DNA from: Candidatus Methanofilum arcanum
GTDB lineage: Archaea > Halobacteriota > Methanomicrobia > Methanomicrobiales > Methanospirillaceae
Direction of reading: 5' to 3'
Assembly: GCA_031285085.1 (NCBI GenBank)
Contig: JAITWW010000093.1
Location: 5,332 to 69,331 of the forward strand
DNA length: 64,000 nt
Position numbers and translations under genes: made by a program. The stretch's first letter is position 1, and the number at the start of each line of letters is the position of its first letter. The notes under the pieces were generated by a model that did no database searches, was not told the DNA's origin, and saw only the letters and a list, made by a program, of their open reading frames with translations. Shown piece by piece: positions 16,455 to 25,486 of this stretch.

Positions 16455-17258
16455 TATATGAGGTAATACATGCTTTCGTACATCACAGATGTTTTCAATG
16501 CATACATCTGCAGCGTTGAGCAGATCTGCAATTGTGCATGGTCCTTGTTGTTGTGTCAAAATAGCTAAGTCTGCTTCTTTAAATGCACGAAGATCATTAA
16601 TGCCATCCCCTACCATCACCACTGTATCGTGCTCCTCTCGTAAAGAACGCACAATGTTTGCTTTTCTGGCTGGGGTTGCAACCCCATAGACATGGTTCAA
16701 TGGAATCCCTAAGAATGTAGCAATCCGGCGTAACTTCTCTACTTGATCCCCTGATGCAATGTATACTGCAATATTGTGGCGCATAAGGGAGGCAATCATC
16801 TCTTTCACTCCAGTAAATGGCACTCCCCCCGTTGCAACCATGAACTCTATTCTGCGTAGATGTGTGTTCACGATACACCCACTATTTAGAGTCATAATGC
16901 TTCCTTCATCCCCACTGCTTTGAATTGCACGTATACATGCTATTGCATGTCCAACGGTAGTCTGTGTATCTTCATACATAATTGGTCGTACATCTTCTTT
17001 TGTGAGAGTACGGCGCGAACACGCGATATCAAATGATATATTGTGTTCTGCCATAAATGGTGCAAAAGGAGTGAATGGAGGGGTATCCATCAGCGTATCA
17101 ATCTGCATATACAATATGCATAGCACACGATCTAAGTCTTCATAGGTTACAAGTGTTGTCTCAATATCTTCAAGTAGCGTATGAGTGCAGGTATTATATG
17201 CAACCCGAATGGTATGAAGAAGTGTTCCAGCACTATCAAAAACTACTGCGGTAGACAT
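16449..17258 (-). CDS. HAD-superfamily hydrolase with DxA catalytic motif
   Basis: A 269-residue HAD-fold protein. Motif I reads FDSAGTLL: the nucleophile Asp is present but the usual general-acid Asp two residues later is Ala. Motif II is likely VYIASGDQVEKLRR, motif III the lysine in ATPARKANIV, and motif IV MVGDGINDLRAFKEAD. The GDGxND end and the ASGDQ segment resemble soluble P-type-ATPase-like or Cof-like phosphatases, whereas DxA is the arrangement seen in phosphonatases, so the chemistry is uncertain. Start ATG 17258 is preferred over GTG 17264; GTGAG just upstream can act as Shine-Dalgarno. Upstream lies a long non-coding region. Confidence 0.8.
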   Translation of the reverse strand: MSTAVVFDSAGTLLHTIRVAYNTCTHTLLEDIETTLVTYEDLDRVLCILYMQIDTLMDTPPFTPFAPFMAEHNISFDIACSRRTLTKEDVRPIMYEDTQTTVGHAIACIRAIQSSGDEGSIMTLNSGCIVNTHLRRIEFMVATGGVPFTGVKEMIASLMRHNIAVYIASGDQVEKLRRIATFLGIPLNHVYGVATPARKANIVRSLREEHDTVVMVGDGINDLRAFKEADLAILTQQQGPCTIADLLNAADVCIENICDVRKHVLPHIS

Positions 17259-17901
17259 ACTCACTTACTTTATATCTTGTGCAAGTCAAAAAATATACCC
17301 TTTATTATTACTCCTACGTTTCATGGAAAGTTATGGGATGCTCTTTGATGAATGAAATCTGACCCGTTTTCAACTCTCTAATGACCTTTCACCGTGTGTT
17401 TTGTCGAGAGGTTAAGAGGTGAAGATGTTCATATTTCTTAATTTGAGATAGAAAAAGGCTTCTTTTCAGTATCTTATGAATTATTGATTCAACTGATTTC
17501 AATGATGAAACTGCAGAGCGTTTTAGCAGAGTAAGACGTAGACGTGAAAAATATCAAAAACCGCAAAAAATTCTTGAATAGAAGAGAGTATACCATAAAT
17601 CTTTGGGAGTTCAGGTTTGAGAGAGAAAACAACTGCCTGGGCGATTGTATTTGTTGGGGAACAATGTGACAACCTCCGAAAACCGGTAATAGCATAATTC
17701 TGATCGTGCGTTTAACGGTTTTTACGCCGAAATGTGGCAGGATATTACTCTTCATGAAGAATATATGTGGAATCATCGCAGTTTTCGGAGGTTGCCATGT
17801 GTCACAAGAGTAAATGTGTCTGTAGGATAAGTGGTGGAACTTAAACACACAAACAGATCTGATCATCTGGGCTATAAGACAACTACAACTCTATAACATC
17901 A
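17259..17901. other. 643-bp non-coding region with MITE-like inverted repeat
   Basis: No convincing gene. The longest frame, on the minus strand at 17489-17866, has a Phe/Ile/Ser-rich composition unlike a real protein. The region holds the inverted-repeat element described at 17665-17806 and presumably the HAD-gene promoter near 17265-17300 (AT-rich). Confidence 0.6.
17665..17806. mobile_element. MITE-like element with terminal inverted repeats
   Basis: CAACCTCCGAAAAC (17670-17683) is matched by its exact reverse complement GTTTTCGGAGGTTG (17781-17794). Outside these, TGTGAC (17665-17670) mirrors GTCACA (17801-17806), although the right arm has a 7-bp insertion between the two blocks. The interior is about 95 bp, non-coding, with a 12-bp palindrome TCTTCATGAAGA at 17749-17760. 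The structure suits a decayed non-autonomous insertion. No target-site duplication could be recognised. Confidence 0.5.
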
Positions 17902-18468
17902 CTATTTTGTTAAAAATAAAAGTGCAACTCGTTCACACACGAGATCTTCAAGTCTGTCTTTTCCCATCATCGTGAGTTCCTCTGCTGTGATACTATACTG
18001 TTCTTTAAAAAATGAAATGCGCAGATCGTTCTCATCATAACTTGTTGTGCCGTATGGTGCCATCATTGTGTTAAAGTCGATCTGCAACTCTTTCAAAAGA
18101 TCAAATGGTTTCCTCTGTGTTTCACCAAGTCGTGAAATGAGGCAGATATAACACGTATTCTCTCCGGGTTGCACTCCAAATGCATGAATCTGCCCTGTCT
18201 GTCTGGTTGCAGCAGCAAAAAGAAGTATCTCAACTTCAAGGGTTTTAGCGATAGGTTTTGTGGAAAACGAACGCAGAGCGTGTGTAATTGCGGTCTCTAT
18301 ATGACGCAGTCCAGCAACATAGTATGTACGAATAAGTACGATGTGATATCCTGTTTGAAGTCCAATATGTGAAAGTTCTTTTAAAAAAATGGGAACATCT
18401 TTTATATACACTGAGCATGGGAAAATTGCATATGGTGGTTTTTTCTTGTTTTTGTGATTACTAGTCAT
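17902..18468 (-). CDS. cgi121: Cgi121-like KEOPS subunit
   Basis: A 188-residue protein matching the Cgi121/TPRKB family, the KEOPS accessory subunit that helps recruit tRNA for t6A37 synthesis. Its diagnostic stretch is HIETAITHALRSF followed by LEVEILLFAAATRQTGQIHA, equivalent to the EhLlsAxxhAlRAF...EiLLyAaGxRQI pattern of the family. A C-terminal EELTMMGKDRLEDLVCERVALL helix matches the usual DKxxLxxLVIERVALL ending. ATG 18468 is chosen over TTG 18477. It lies 253 bp downstream of hel308 on the same strand, a pairing I recall from other euryarchaea. Confidence 0.75.
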   Translation of the reverse strand: MTSNHKNKKKPPYAIFPCSVYIKDVPIFLKELSHIGLQTGYHIVLIRTYYVAGLRHIETAITHALRSFSTKPIAKTLEVEILLFAAATRQTGQIHAFGVQPGENTCYICLISRLGETQRKPFDLLKELQIDFNTMMAPYGTTSYDENDLRISFFKEQYSITAEELTMMGKDRLEDLVCERVALLFLTK

Positions 18469-18729
18469 ATAACTCAAAGATAGATAGGTGCGATACTCTT
18501 AAAACCAATGTCACTAGCTACTACAACGTAACCTCTCCAAAGAAAGTCTATTACGGCCATTTATCTTTATCCCTTTTGCATATCGAAAGAAACAGAACTG
18601 CTAGCGTGAAAACTTGGTGAAACATGGTGTGGTCACACCAAAGCCAATGACGATACAAAAATTGGAGATGTGAGTAGTTACTGGGATGTTAAATTGTTAA
18701 CTGGAATCCTGTAGCTTTTGACATTGCTC

Positions 18730-21231
18730 TTAAAACAATGAACTTTGGTGTGTTTCTGGTGTTTTTTTCTGATCTTGATCTATATCATTTGTGAATGATG
18801 AGAAGATCTTCTTTGCTGCAGTTGCTCCAATAATTCTTGATATCTCATCTGGTGTAGCCTGCATAATGTTCTCTACTGTTGCATATCCAGAAGCTTGCAA
18901 TATTTCTGCCCTCTTTGGCCCAATACCTGGAAGATCAGTTATCCTACTGAGATAATTCTTGTCACCACTCTCTTTATACGGTAATCCATTTTCTTTATAT
19001 TCTTCAGGAATAATGTCGACATTTGAACGTTTTGCAACTTCCAGTATCACTCTCTCTGCAAGTGTCGCACCAATAATTCGAGCGAGCTGTGAGTGCCCAG
19101 CCGCAAGAATGGAGGCATCATCTCTCATCCCTGCATTATACATTCTTCTCGCTCTGACACGTCCAATATCACGAAGTTTTACCAGAGGCAAGAGTTCTGA
19201 CTTCACTCCGTGCTGCGTTCGAAGCATCACCGTTGAAATTGCATTATATGCTGCTGGAATCACCATCGAAGACAGTCGGCTTGAAGCATATAAAAGCCAT
19301 TTAGCGCTCTCGACAACATTATAAATATCTCCTGCACCAACTCCAAATCGCTCTTCGATGCGATCTTCAAAGACCTCATCTATCCACTCATTCAGAACCA
19401 ATGCTGTTTTCAAAGCACGAAGCCAGATCTCTTCTCCTTCTTCATCAGAGGGCATGGAACAGAGAAATTCTTCTTTATGCTGATATATGTACACATCCAG
19501 GATCTGATGATCTTTTGATTTCAAGTAGAGTGTCTGCATATCTGATGTGCATCCAATGAGGTGGAAAAGGGATATTGGCGTGACTTTTTTAACTCCCGTA
19601 AGGCTATCGATAATAATTCGTGCGCTCATGGGATCAATATAAAGCTGTGCGGTAAGCATTCCAAGCGAGGTAGGACGCAGTTGCTCCTTTCCAAACTCGC
19701 CATCAATCACAATCATTCCGATTTGTTCAAGTGCTTCGATAACCTCACTCACGACATTTCCCATTGTTCTTGATTTCGGGTGCTGATATGCATAAAACGT
19801 CTTTTCCATAAATTTGGTTAAAGACTCTGTTGTTGGTGCAAAATCACTTGTAATAAGTGAGAGAATATGGGAGGCCATACTCTCTTCATCAGTGCACTGA
19901 CTTGTGACATGTTCTGGTGCGGCATCAATAAAATAATCAATAAGTTCTGGGATCATCTGTTGATCCTTTGCAATAAGCACTGCCTCCCCATATGGATCAA
20001 GATGTGGACGCCCAGCTCGCCCTGCCATCTGATGAAACTCCATAACAGGAATTGGAACCATTCCCGCTCCTCCTGCAAATCTCATATAATCTCTAATGAT
20101 AACACGTCGTGCCGGAAGATTAAGCCCTGCTGCAAGAGTTGGTGTCGCTGCGATAACTGATATGTAACCCTTTCGAAACCCTTCCTCTATTAAACTCCGT
20201 TCTTCTCGTTTGAGACCAGCATGATGAAATGCAACTCCTTCAGCGACACAAGAAGCAAGCACATTATCTTTGAATGCCAAAACATCTGGATCAATCTTTC
20301 GTTTTTTTGATGTTTTTGATGCATTTCTTATATTTTCAGTATCTGTTCTTTCATCTCCGGTTTGTCGACTTTTGAGTAGCTGTTTCGCAAGAGCAACAGA
20401 CTCAGGAGTCTTACATGCAAGCGCCTTTGCAGCACGTTTTGCAAATCCTTCGGCATTTCTTCGAGATGAAACAAATAAAAGACATTGCCCCCCCTCTTCA
20501 ATGGTGTCAAAACAGAGATTGAGATCATCATGTCGTGTTTTTTGAGGAACAACTCGATTTGGGATGGTGCTTGTTCCTTCTCTCTCTCCAAACTGAATAA
20601 CGCCATTGAAATAGACCCCTTGCCTGAGATCAACAGGCCTCCAAGAACTGGTAACAAGGCTCGCATTCATCCATCCTGCAAGCACTTTCGGATTCCCAAT
20701 CGTTGCTGACAATCCAATTATTTGAATACTAGGGTTTACATGATGAAGTTTTGCAATAACCATCTCTAATGTAACGCCTCGATGCTCTGATGCAATAAGA
20801 TGAATCTCATCTATTACAATCAGTGAGACCGTATGTATCCATGGCGTCCGATTGCGAATTAAGGAGTCTGTCTTTTCACTCGTTGCAACGATGAGATCAT
20901 ATGATCCAAGATATGCGTCCTGTCTATCAAGATCTCCTGTTGCGATACCAACTGTAATTCCTTTATTTGAAAATTCTTCATATTTTTCAGATGCTAAAGC
21001 ACGAAGGGGTACGATATATATGCAGCGACCCACCCGTTCAACAGCTTTGTGAATTGCCATCTCTGCAAGAATTGTTTTTCCGCTTGCTGTTGGTATTGAG
21101 ATAAGCATATTCTCTCCATCAAGGAGGCCACGCTCAATACACTCTGCCTGTGGAGGATAGAGAGCAGTGATCCCTTTTTCAAGATACGCGTCCTTTAACT
21201 GCTTTGGAATGGGGAGATCAGAGATATGCAT
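18730..21231 (-). CDS. hel308: Hel308 Ski2-like DNA helicase
   Basis: Superfamily-2 3'-5' helicase acting at stalled replication forks. Motif order: Q-motif LYPPQAECIERG, Walker A SIPTASGKTILAEMAIH, Ia IVPLRALASEKYEEF, DExH box IVIDEIHLI, III GLSATIGNP, IV-V AATPTLAAGLNLPARRVIIRDY, and VI HQMAGRAGRPHLDPYG. These are followed by the winged helix and ratchet domain. The C-terminus has the helix-hairpin-helix ITDLPGIGPKRAEILQASGY and a QKKTPETHQSSLF tail. That tail ends like a PCNA-interacting peptide (Q..SLF), as in some archaeal helicases. An about 30-residue Arg/Lys/Thr-rich insertion lies after the ATPase core (about nt 20270-20360). The 833-residue length is slightly above the usual 700-750. 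Confidence 0.96.
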   Translation of the reverse strand: MHISDLPIPKQLKDAYLEKGITALYPPQAECIERGLLDGENMLISIPTASGKTILAEMAIHKAVERVGRCIYIVPLRALASEKYEEFSNKGITVGIATGDLDRQDAYLGSYDLIVATSEKTDSLIRNRTPWIHTVSLIVIDEIHLIASEHRGVTLEMVIAKLHHVNPSIQIIGLSATIGNPKVLAGWMNASLVTSSWRPVDLRQGVYFNGVIQFGEREGTSTIPNRVVPQKTRHDDLNLCFDTIEEGGQCLLFVSSRRNAEGFAKRAAKALACKTPESVALAKQLLKSRQTGDERTDTENIRNASKTSKKRKIDPDVLAFKDNVLASCVAEGVAFHHAGLKREERSLIEEGFRKGYISVIAATPTLAAGLNLPARRVIIRDYMRFAGGAGMVPIPVMEFHQMAGRAGRPHLDPYGEAVLIAKDQQMIPELIDYFIDAAPEHVTSQCTDEESMASHILSLITSDFAPTTESLTKFMEKTFYAYQHPKSRTMGNVVSEVIEALEQIGMIVIDGEFGKEQLRPTSLGMLTAQLYIDPMSARIIIDSLTGVKKVTPISLFHLIGCTSDMQTLYLKSKDHQILDVYIYQHKEEFLCSMPSDEEGEEIWLRALKTALVLNEWIDEVFEDRIEERFGVGAGDIYNVVESAKWLLYASSRLSSMVIPAAYNAISTVMLRTQHGVKSELLPLVKLRDIGRVRARRMYNAGMRDDASILAAGHSQLARIIGATLAERVILEVAKRSNVDIIPEEYKENGLPYKESGDKNYLSRITDLPGIGPKRAEILQASGYATVENIMQATPDEISRIIGATAAKKIFSSFTNDIDQDQKKTPETHQSSLF

Positions 21232-21281
21232 ACATGAACCTATTTATTTTTTCATTTCTGAACTTCCCAAGACATATTCTC

Positions 21282-21812
21282 TCATGAAGTGGATGCAACG
21301 GTATTGATAGAAACATTGACTGGAACAACATGTGAAAGGATAAACTCAGGGATTCGCTCTGATGTTTCTATGCTTGCATCAAATGCTGCTACCGCTTGTT
21401 CTGGATTGGATGAGTGCTTGGTAGGACCAAGGTATTTTATCTCTACCCGGTAGTTTGTTTCAAAAATTGTAACTCCAAACATAGCGATTTGTGCTCGTCG
21501 TTCGGTAATCTTTTTTGATTCACCAATATTCATGAGGCTGACCTTTTCATTCGTTGTGATAGATACACTGCTATCTTCTGCCAAAGAGACCATCAACGAT
21601 ACAGATCCTATGTAGCTCGTCTCATCTGGCACGATCTCAATTGCATACTTGATGGCATATGGGTAAGGTGTTACGCGCTCAATTGAAAGATCTGGTTCGA
21701 TAGAAAGGTTTGTCAGTGCGAGACCAGTTCCAAGAATAAAAGCAATAATGATGAGTGCAAGAAGAAAATGGGATGTTATCCGTTTTAGTTTTCCTCTATT
21801 TCGTTCTGTCAT
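21282..21812 (-). CDS. Membrane-anchored protein of unknown function
   Basis: A 176-residue protein with a basic N-terminus (RNRGKLKR), one hydrophobic segment (about residues 15-34, FLLALIIIAFILGTGLALT) and an extracytoplasmic beta-rich domain. Nothing in it identifies a family; the topology suggests a signal-anchored small surface protein. It lies just upstream of hel308 on the same strand with a 50-bp gap, so co-transcription with hel308 and cgi121 is possible. Confidence 0.6.
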   Translation of the reverse strand: MTERNRGKLKRITSHFLLALIIIAFILGTGLALTNLSIEPDLSIERVTPYPYAIKYAIEIVPDETSYIGSVSLMVSLAEDSSVSITTNEKVSLMNIGESKKITERRAQIAMFGVTIFETNYRVEIKYLGPTKHSSNPEQAVAAFDASIETSERIPEFILSHVVPVNVSINTVASTS

Positions 21813-21958
21813 GAGTATGTATTTCTCGTTGAGTTATGTGAAGTTAATGAGAAGCTCTACGAAATCTCGCCATCAATGCACAGTAGGGAGGGAGAGAGTA
21901 TTAAGAGATACGCCGTATATAACTATAGATCTATAGATTGTAGATATAGGAAAAATCA

Positions 21959-22705
21959 ATGTGCCAAAGTATCTCTTCCATCGCTTTGATGTGTCTTCTC
22001 TATCTCTTTCTCATAGGGCTTGTACTGTGTGGTGGCTGTGTTGGAAATCGAGATCTCATTGCACAGGGTGATAATTACTTCGCAGATGGAAAATATATCC
22101 AAGCTCTTTCTAAATACCAGGCTGCAATACAGGAACAACCTGATAATTCAGTAGCATATATAAAAGAAGGTATGGCACTTTTTTCTCTTGTTCGATATGA
22201 AGATGCAATAGGATCATTTACGGCGGCTATTCGTCTTGATCCAAACTCTGCTGAGGCGTATTATCTAAAAGGAAGAACCAGCTATATGATGGGCAATTAT
22301 GACGAAGCAGTGCGTTCTTTTTACAAAGCGCTTGAAATGAATCAGGCAAATCCTGATTATTGGTACTACCGTGGACTTGCCCTTACGGATCGCGGACAAC
22401 ACGAATCTGCTTTAGATCATTTCAATAAAGCACTTTTGCTTGATCCATTCCATGAACTTAGTTGGAGTGGAAAGGCAAAGGCCTTAATGCGTCAAAATAA
22501 TAATAATGAAGCACTTGCTGCAATAGAGAAAGCTATAAACATTAACCCCGAAAATGCCCAACATTGGATAGATAAAGCCCAAATTCTTGAGAAGTTGTAC
22601 TTGTTTCATGAAGCTGATACTGTGTATGAGTACGCGTTTGTGCTTTTAAAGAAGCAAGAAGATGAGATAACAAAGAGATTTCCAGTCTCATCCCGGCTAA
22701 TATAA
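21959..22705 (+). CDS. TPR-repeat lipoprotein
   Basis: A 248-residue exported protein. The signal peptide ends in a lipobox-like LCGGC (Cys at about residue 25). Five to six tetratricopeptide repeats follow, for example GKYIQALSKYQAAIQEQP, EDAIGSFTAAIRLDPNSAEA and DEAVRSFYKALEMNQANP. Such proteins act as extracellular protein-protein scaffolds, and no catalytic motif is present. A TATA-like GTATATAACTATA (about 21915-21927) lies upstream. A second TPR lipoprotein follows 34 bp downstream. Confidence 0.85.
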   Translation: MCQSISSIALMCLLYLFLIGLVLCGGCVGNRDLIAQGDNYFADGKYIQALSKYQAAIQEQPDNSVAYIKEGMALFSLVRYEDAIGSFTAAIRLDPNSAEAYYLKGRTSYMMGNYDEAVRSFYKALEMNQANPDYWYYRGLALTDRGQHESALDHFNKALLLDPFHELSWSGKAKALMRQNNNNEALAAIEKAININPENAQHWIDKAQILEKLYLFHEADTVYEYAFVLLKKQEDEITKRFPVSSRLI

Positions 22706-22739
22706 GATATTAGAAATGAAAATACAATGAGTAAAAACC

Positions 22740-23507
22740 ATGGCTTCACTCAGTCTTACTTCTTCGCATACTCAGGCCACTTCTCCCTTTTTCACACACA
22801 TGCCTGTTTTTTCACTCATTGCGTTACTGTGTTTTGTTTTCTGCGCTGGCTGCACTGATGAACCAACCTCCCTTCGTGATCAATGGAATGACAAAGGAAA
22901 CTCCCTTGCTGATCAAGGACGATATGAAGAAGCACTTGATGCATTTAATACAGCACTGACTTATGACTCAGGTGATGCATTAACATATGTATATCGGGGA
23001 ATTGTACTTCATGATCTTAATAGAGTCGATGAAGCAATGAAGGATTTTGATTTTGCCCTCACTTTAAATCCTCATGAAGGGCGAGCCTGGATTGGAATAG
23101 CTACTATATATATTGATGCTGGAGACTACCTACGAGCTGAACAAGCTGTGGATCGTGTCATTGAGGAAGCAAACCAAAATTCAGATAAAGTTATTGTTGA
23201 TGCATATCTTATTCGTGGATTTGCACACAATCGTCTGCAGCAGTATGAGTCTGCTCTTCGATACTTTGATCTCGCTATAACCCTTGATCCAGAACGAAAA
23301 GATCTATGGGAGCATAAAGCCTACTCACTTGTCAGCATGGGAAGACTTACAGAAGCACTGCAGTGCTATGATTACCTCATTCAGCTGTATCCTGATGATC
23401 CCCAGCTTTGGAATACAAAAGGCTCTGTGCATATGGCTCTTGGACAGACCACTGACGCGAATCGTGCCTATGCAACAGCAAAAAGCATTATGCTGAACTC
23501 GCGGTAG
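22740..23507 (+). CDS. TPR-repeat lipoprotein (tandem paralogue)
   Basis: A 255-residue protein with signal sequence and lipobox FCAGC (Cys about residue 39), then TPRs such as GRYEEALDAFNTALTYDS, DEAMKDFDFALTLNPHEG, YESALRYFDLAITLDPER and TEALQCYDYLIQLYPDDP. The long N-terminus before the hydrophobic core makes the in-frame ATG at 22800 (MPVFSLIALL...) a credible alternative start. It is similar in design to the preceding gene, suggesting duplication, and is probably co-transcribed with it. Confidence 0.85.
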   Translation: MASLSLTSSHTQATSPFFTHMPVFSLIALLCFVFCAGCTDEPTSLRDQWNDKGNSLADQGRYEEALDAFNTALTYDSGDALTYVYRGIVLHDLNRVDEAMKDFDFALTLNPHEGRAWIGIATIYIDAGDYLRAEQAVDRVIEEANQNSDKVIVDAYLIRGFAHNRLQQYESALRYFDLAITLDPERKDLWEHKAYSLVSMGRLTEALQCYDYLIQLYPDDPQLWNTKGSVHMALGQTTDANRAYATAKSIMLNSR

Positions 23508-23550
23508 CGTTTATGATGAATAGGGACACATCTGTGTGGAAGGTTAATAT

Positions 23551-24417
23551 ATGATACTTATTACTGCAAAAACGATTGGAGAGGCACATGAACAGGTAGT
23601 GCAATTGATCTACAATAAATGCAGCAAGGAAGAGTCTAGCATTCGAATTACTGAGGATGGAGAGCGGACTTATGAGCCTTGGACTCCGATTTGCATTCAC
23701 GTTCAAGAGCCATTTGCAGAACCGATGAGGGCATCAGCTTCTTTTTTTGGAGATCGTTTTTTACAGGCATATCAATCAACTCTCTATACCATTGCGAAAC
23801 GAAGAAATGATGGTACTGATGCTGTTTATACCTATGGAAACCGCCTGCGAGATTATCCTCGCGCCATAATTTCAGCAACTGATCAGAGTAAGCAGCCACT
23901 GAAACGTGCAAAACCTGGTATTATTGAGCAGATGATGACTCGCTTTGGATACCAAAAAATTGAAAAGGAAGATGGTGAAACCGATGATCTTCTTTCCTAT
24001 GCAGGTGATGGAAATGGTGGTGGCATTGATCAGATCAAGAGAAGTATCATTAATCGCTTGGTTGAAAATCCTGAAAGCCGTCGAGCTGTTGCGATCACAT
24101 GGGTGCCCTACCTAGATATTGAGAGTGCAGAACCACCTTGCCTTCAGATAGTCCAAGCATTGATTGATGCACACAATGCAATTCATTTGGTATGTCTGTT
24201 TCGCAGTAATGATATGCTCTCTGCATGGGGTCAAAATGCATACGGGCTTGCTCATTTGCTGCAATTCATCTGTAATGAGATTAATAAGGAACGTAAGCGA
24301 CAGCATCAACCTCTTCTTACCGTTGGGTGGATTGAGACAATAAGCGTCTCTGCTCATATGTATTTTACCCGTGATGATTATGAGCTTCGTCGGTACCTTG
24401 ATTTGAAAAATGTATAG
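23551..24417 (+). CDS. thyA: Thymidylate synthase (ThyA family, archaeal type)
   Basis: Makes dTMP from dUMP with a methylene-pterin cofactor. The catalytic cysteine sits in EPPCLQIVQALI; the bacterial enzyme has PPCH, while archaeal members lack that His. The dUMP-binding CLFRSNDMLSAWGQNAYGL and SVSAHMYFTRDDYEL segments match the RSnD...N and HiYxxd motifs. The 288-residue length is longer than the shortest archaeal homologues, with a charged insertion near residues 118-150. Methanogens would use a tetrahydromethanopterin- or folate-type donor. The divergent CLQ motif leaves open a dCMP/dUMP hydroxymethylase-like activity. Confidence 0.85.
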   Translation: MILITAKTIGEAHEQVVQLIYNKCSKEESSIRITEDGERTYEPWTPICIHVQEPFAEPMRASASFFGDRFLQAYQSTLYTIAKRRNDGTDAVYTYGNRLRDYPRAIISATDQSKQPLKRAKPGIIEQMMTRFGYQKIEKEDGETDDLLSYAGDGNGGGIDQIKRSIINRLVENPESRRAVAITWVPYLDIESAEPPCLQIVQALIDAHNAIHLVCLFRSNDMLSAWGQNAYGLAHLLQFICNEINKERKRQHQPLLTVGWIETISVSAHMYFTRDDYELRRYLDLKNV

Positions 24418-24484
24418 AGCATCAAAAAGTAGTTATACAGATGTACCATATGTTAATGATATACTAATCCAAAACCCTACGTTT

Positions 24485-24493
24485 TAGGAGGTT
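24485..24493 (+). promoter_or_regulatory. Strong ribosome-binding site of the exported Ig-like protein gene
   Basis: AGGAGGTTT ends 4 bp before ATG 24498, the best Shine-Dalgarno in this part of the window. It supports high expression of the exported protein. Confidence 0.65.
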
Positions 24494-24497
24494 TATC

Positions 24498-25328
24498 ATG
24501 ATAACTACACACAAAGGTTCTCGATATTTTGCAGCTATACTCGTTATTACTTTAGTATGCTGCATGTTCTGCATAAGCAGTGTTGGAGCAGCTGAAACAC
24601 CAAAATCTTTATTAAAAAATCCATTTTCCTCATCGGGCTCTGCCCCTTCTTCGAGCCCTACCCTTTCTGGTGGGCCAAGTACTGGAACGGTTGTGGCACC
24701 AGCATCACAATCCTCTGCTGCAGTAGATAGTTGCCGTATCACCTTACAAACAGATCGGACAAGGGTCTATTATCAAGCGAAGATTCAATTTGATGCAAGT
24801 GTTGTGAGAACAAGTACAAATGCACCTGTAGCAGGAGCTGTTGTTACATTTCAAAACGTAAATGACAGTTTTGATACGAGGAGAGCCATAACAAACTCAC
24901 AAGGAAAAGCCATTGCAGGAGCATATGCAAAGCTTGCACCTCCTGAATCTGAACAGTGGATCGCGACAGCAGTTGTAGATGGCATGGAATGTTCAAGCCG
25001 ACCGGTTAATATTCAAGTAATTGAGCTTAATACACCAGCCATAACAGCGGATTCACGCATTTATGTCAATCCATTCTCTAGTGGAGGCATGCTTCCAGCA
25101 TATGCATGGCTAGATGCATTTTGGCCAGCATACTCGTTTTATGATCCCTCCTATGGTGGATTTGTAACTGGCGAGAGTTTTGAATACAATGGTTGGACAT
25201 ACACTCCTGGGTTCTTCCCATGGGCAGCTTCTGCTTCATATTACCCATATTGGGGTAGTACGTACAGCTATGATTCTCGTCCTTTCTTTGCAGTGGCAGC
25301 AACATCACCGTTTCCCATATGGTACTGA
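24498..25328 (+). CDS. Exported protein with Ig-like (Big-type) domain
   Basis: A 276-residue protein with a signal peptide (hydrophobic stretch about 13-32, ending SVGAAETP). A low-complexity Ser/Gly/Pro linker (residues about 43-70) follows, then a beta-sandwich region CRITLQTDRTRVYYQAKIQF...GAVVTFQNVND...TNSQGKAIAGAYAKL. That region looks like a bacterial-Ig/invasin-type repeat. The C-terminal about 85 residues are rich in aromatics, Gly, Pro and Ser (AYAWLDAFWPAYSFYDPSYG), with no membrane anchor. Function is unknown; it is probably a secreted or cell-envelope protein. Confidence 0.7.
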   Translation: MITTHKGSRYFAAILVITLVCCMFCISSVGAAETPKSLLKNPFSSSGSAPSSSPTLSGGPSTGTVVAPASQSSAAVDSCRITLQTDRTRVYYQAKIQFDASVVRTSTNAPVAGAVVTFQNVNDSFDTRRAITNSQGKAIAGAYAKLAPPESEQWIATAVVDGMECSSRPVNIQVIELNTPAITADSRIYVNPFSSGGMLPAYAWLDAFWPAYSFYDPSYGGFVTGESFEYNGWTYTPGFFPWAASASYYPYWGSTYSYDSRPFFAVAATSPFPIWY

Positions 25329-25486
25329 TAGTTGATTAAGAAGTGTTTTACTTCCAAACTCTTTTTTGGAGATAGAGAAGAGTTTTTGCCTGTTTTCTGA
25401 TGATTTGCTTCTGTTCCCTGATGTTTTGTTATTGCATGAAAATTATGGAGGGGGTGGAATATCTTTTAGTGAAAGAGAACAAAACA

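Noticed and set aside
17489..17866. Minus-strand ORF of 125 codons
   Set aside because: Composition is not protein-like, no ribosome-binding site, and it runs through the inverted-repeat element.
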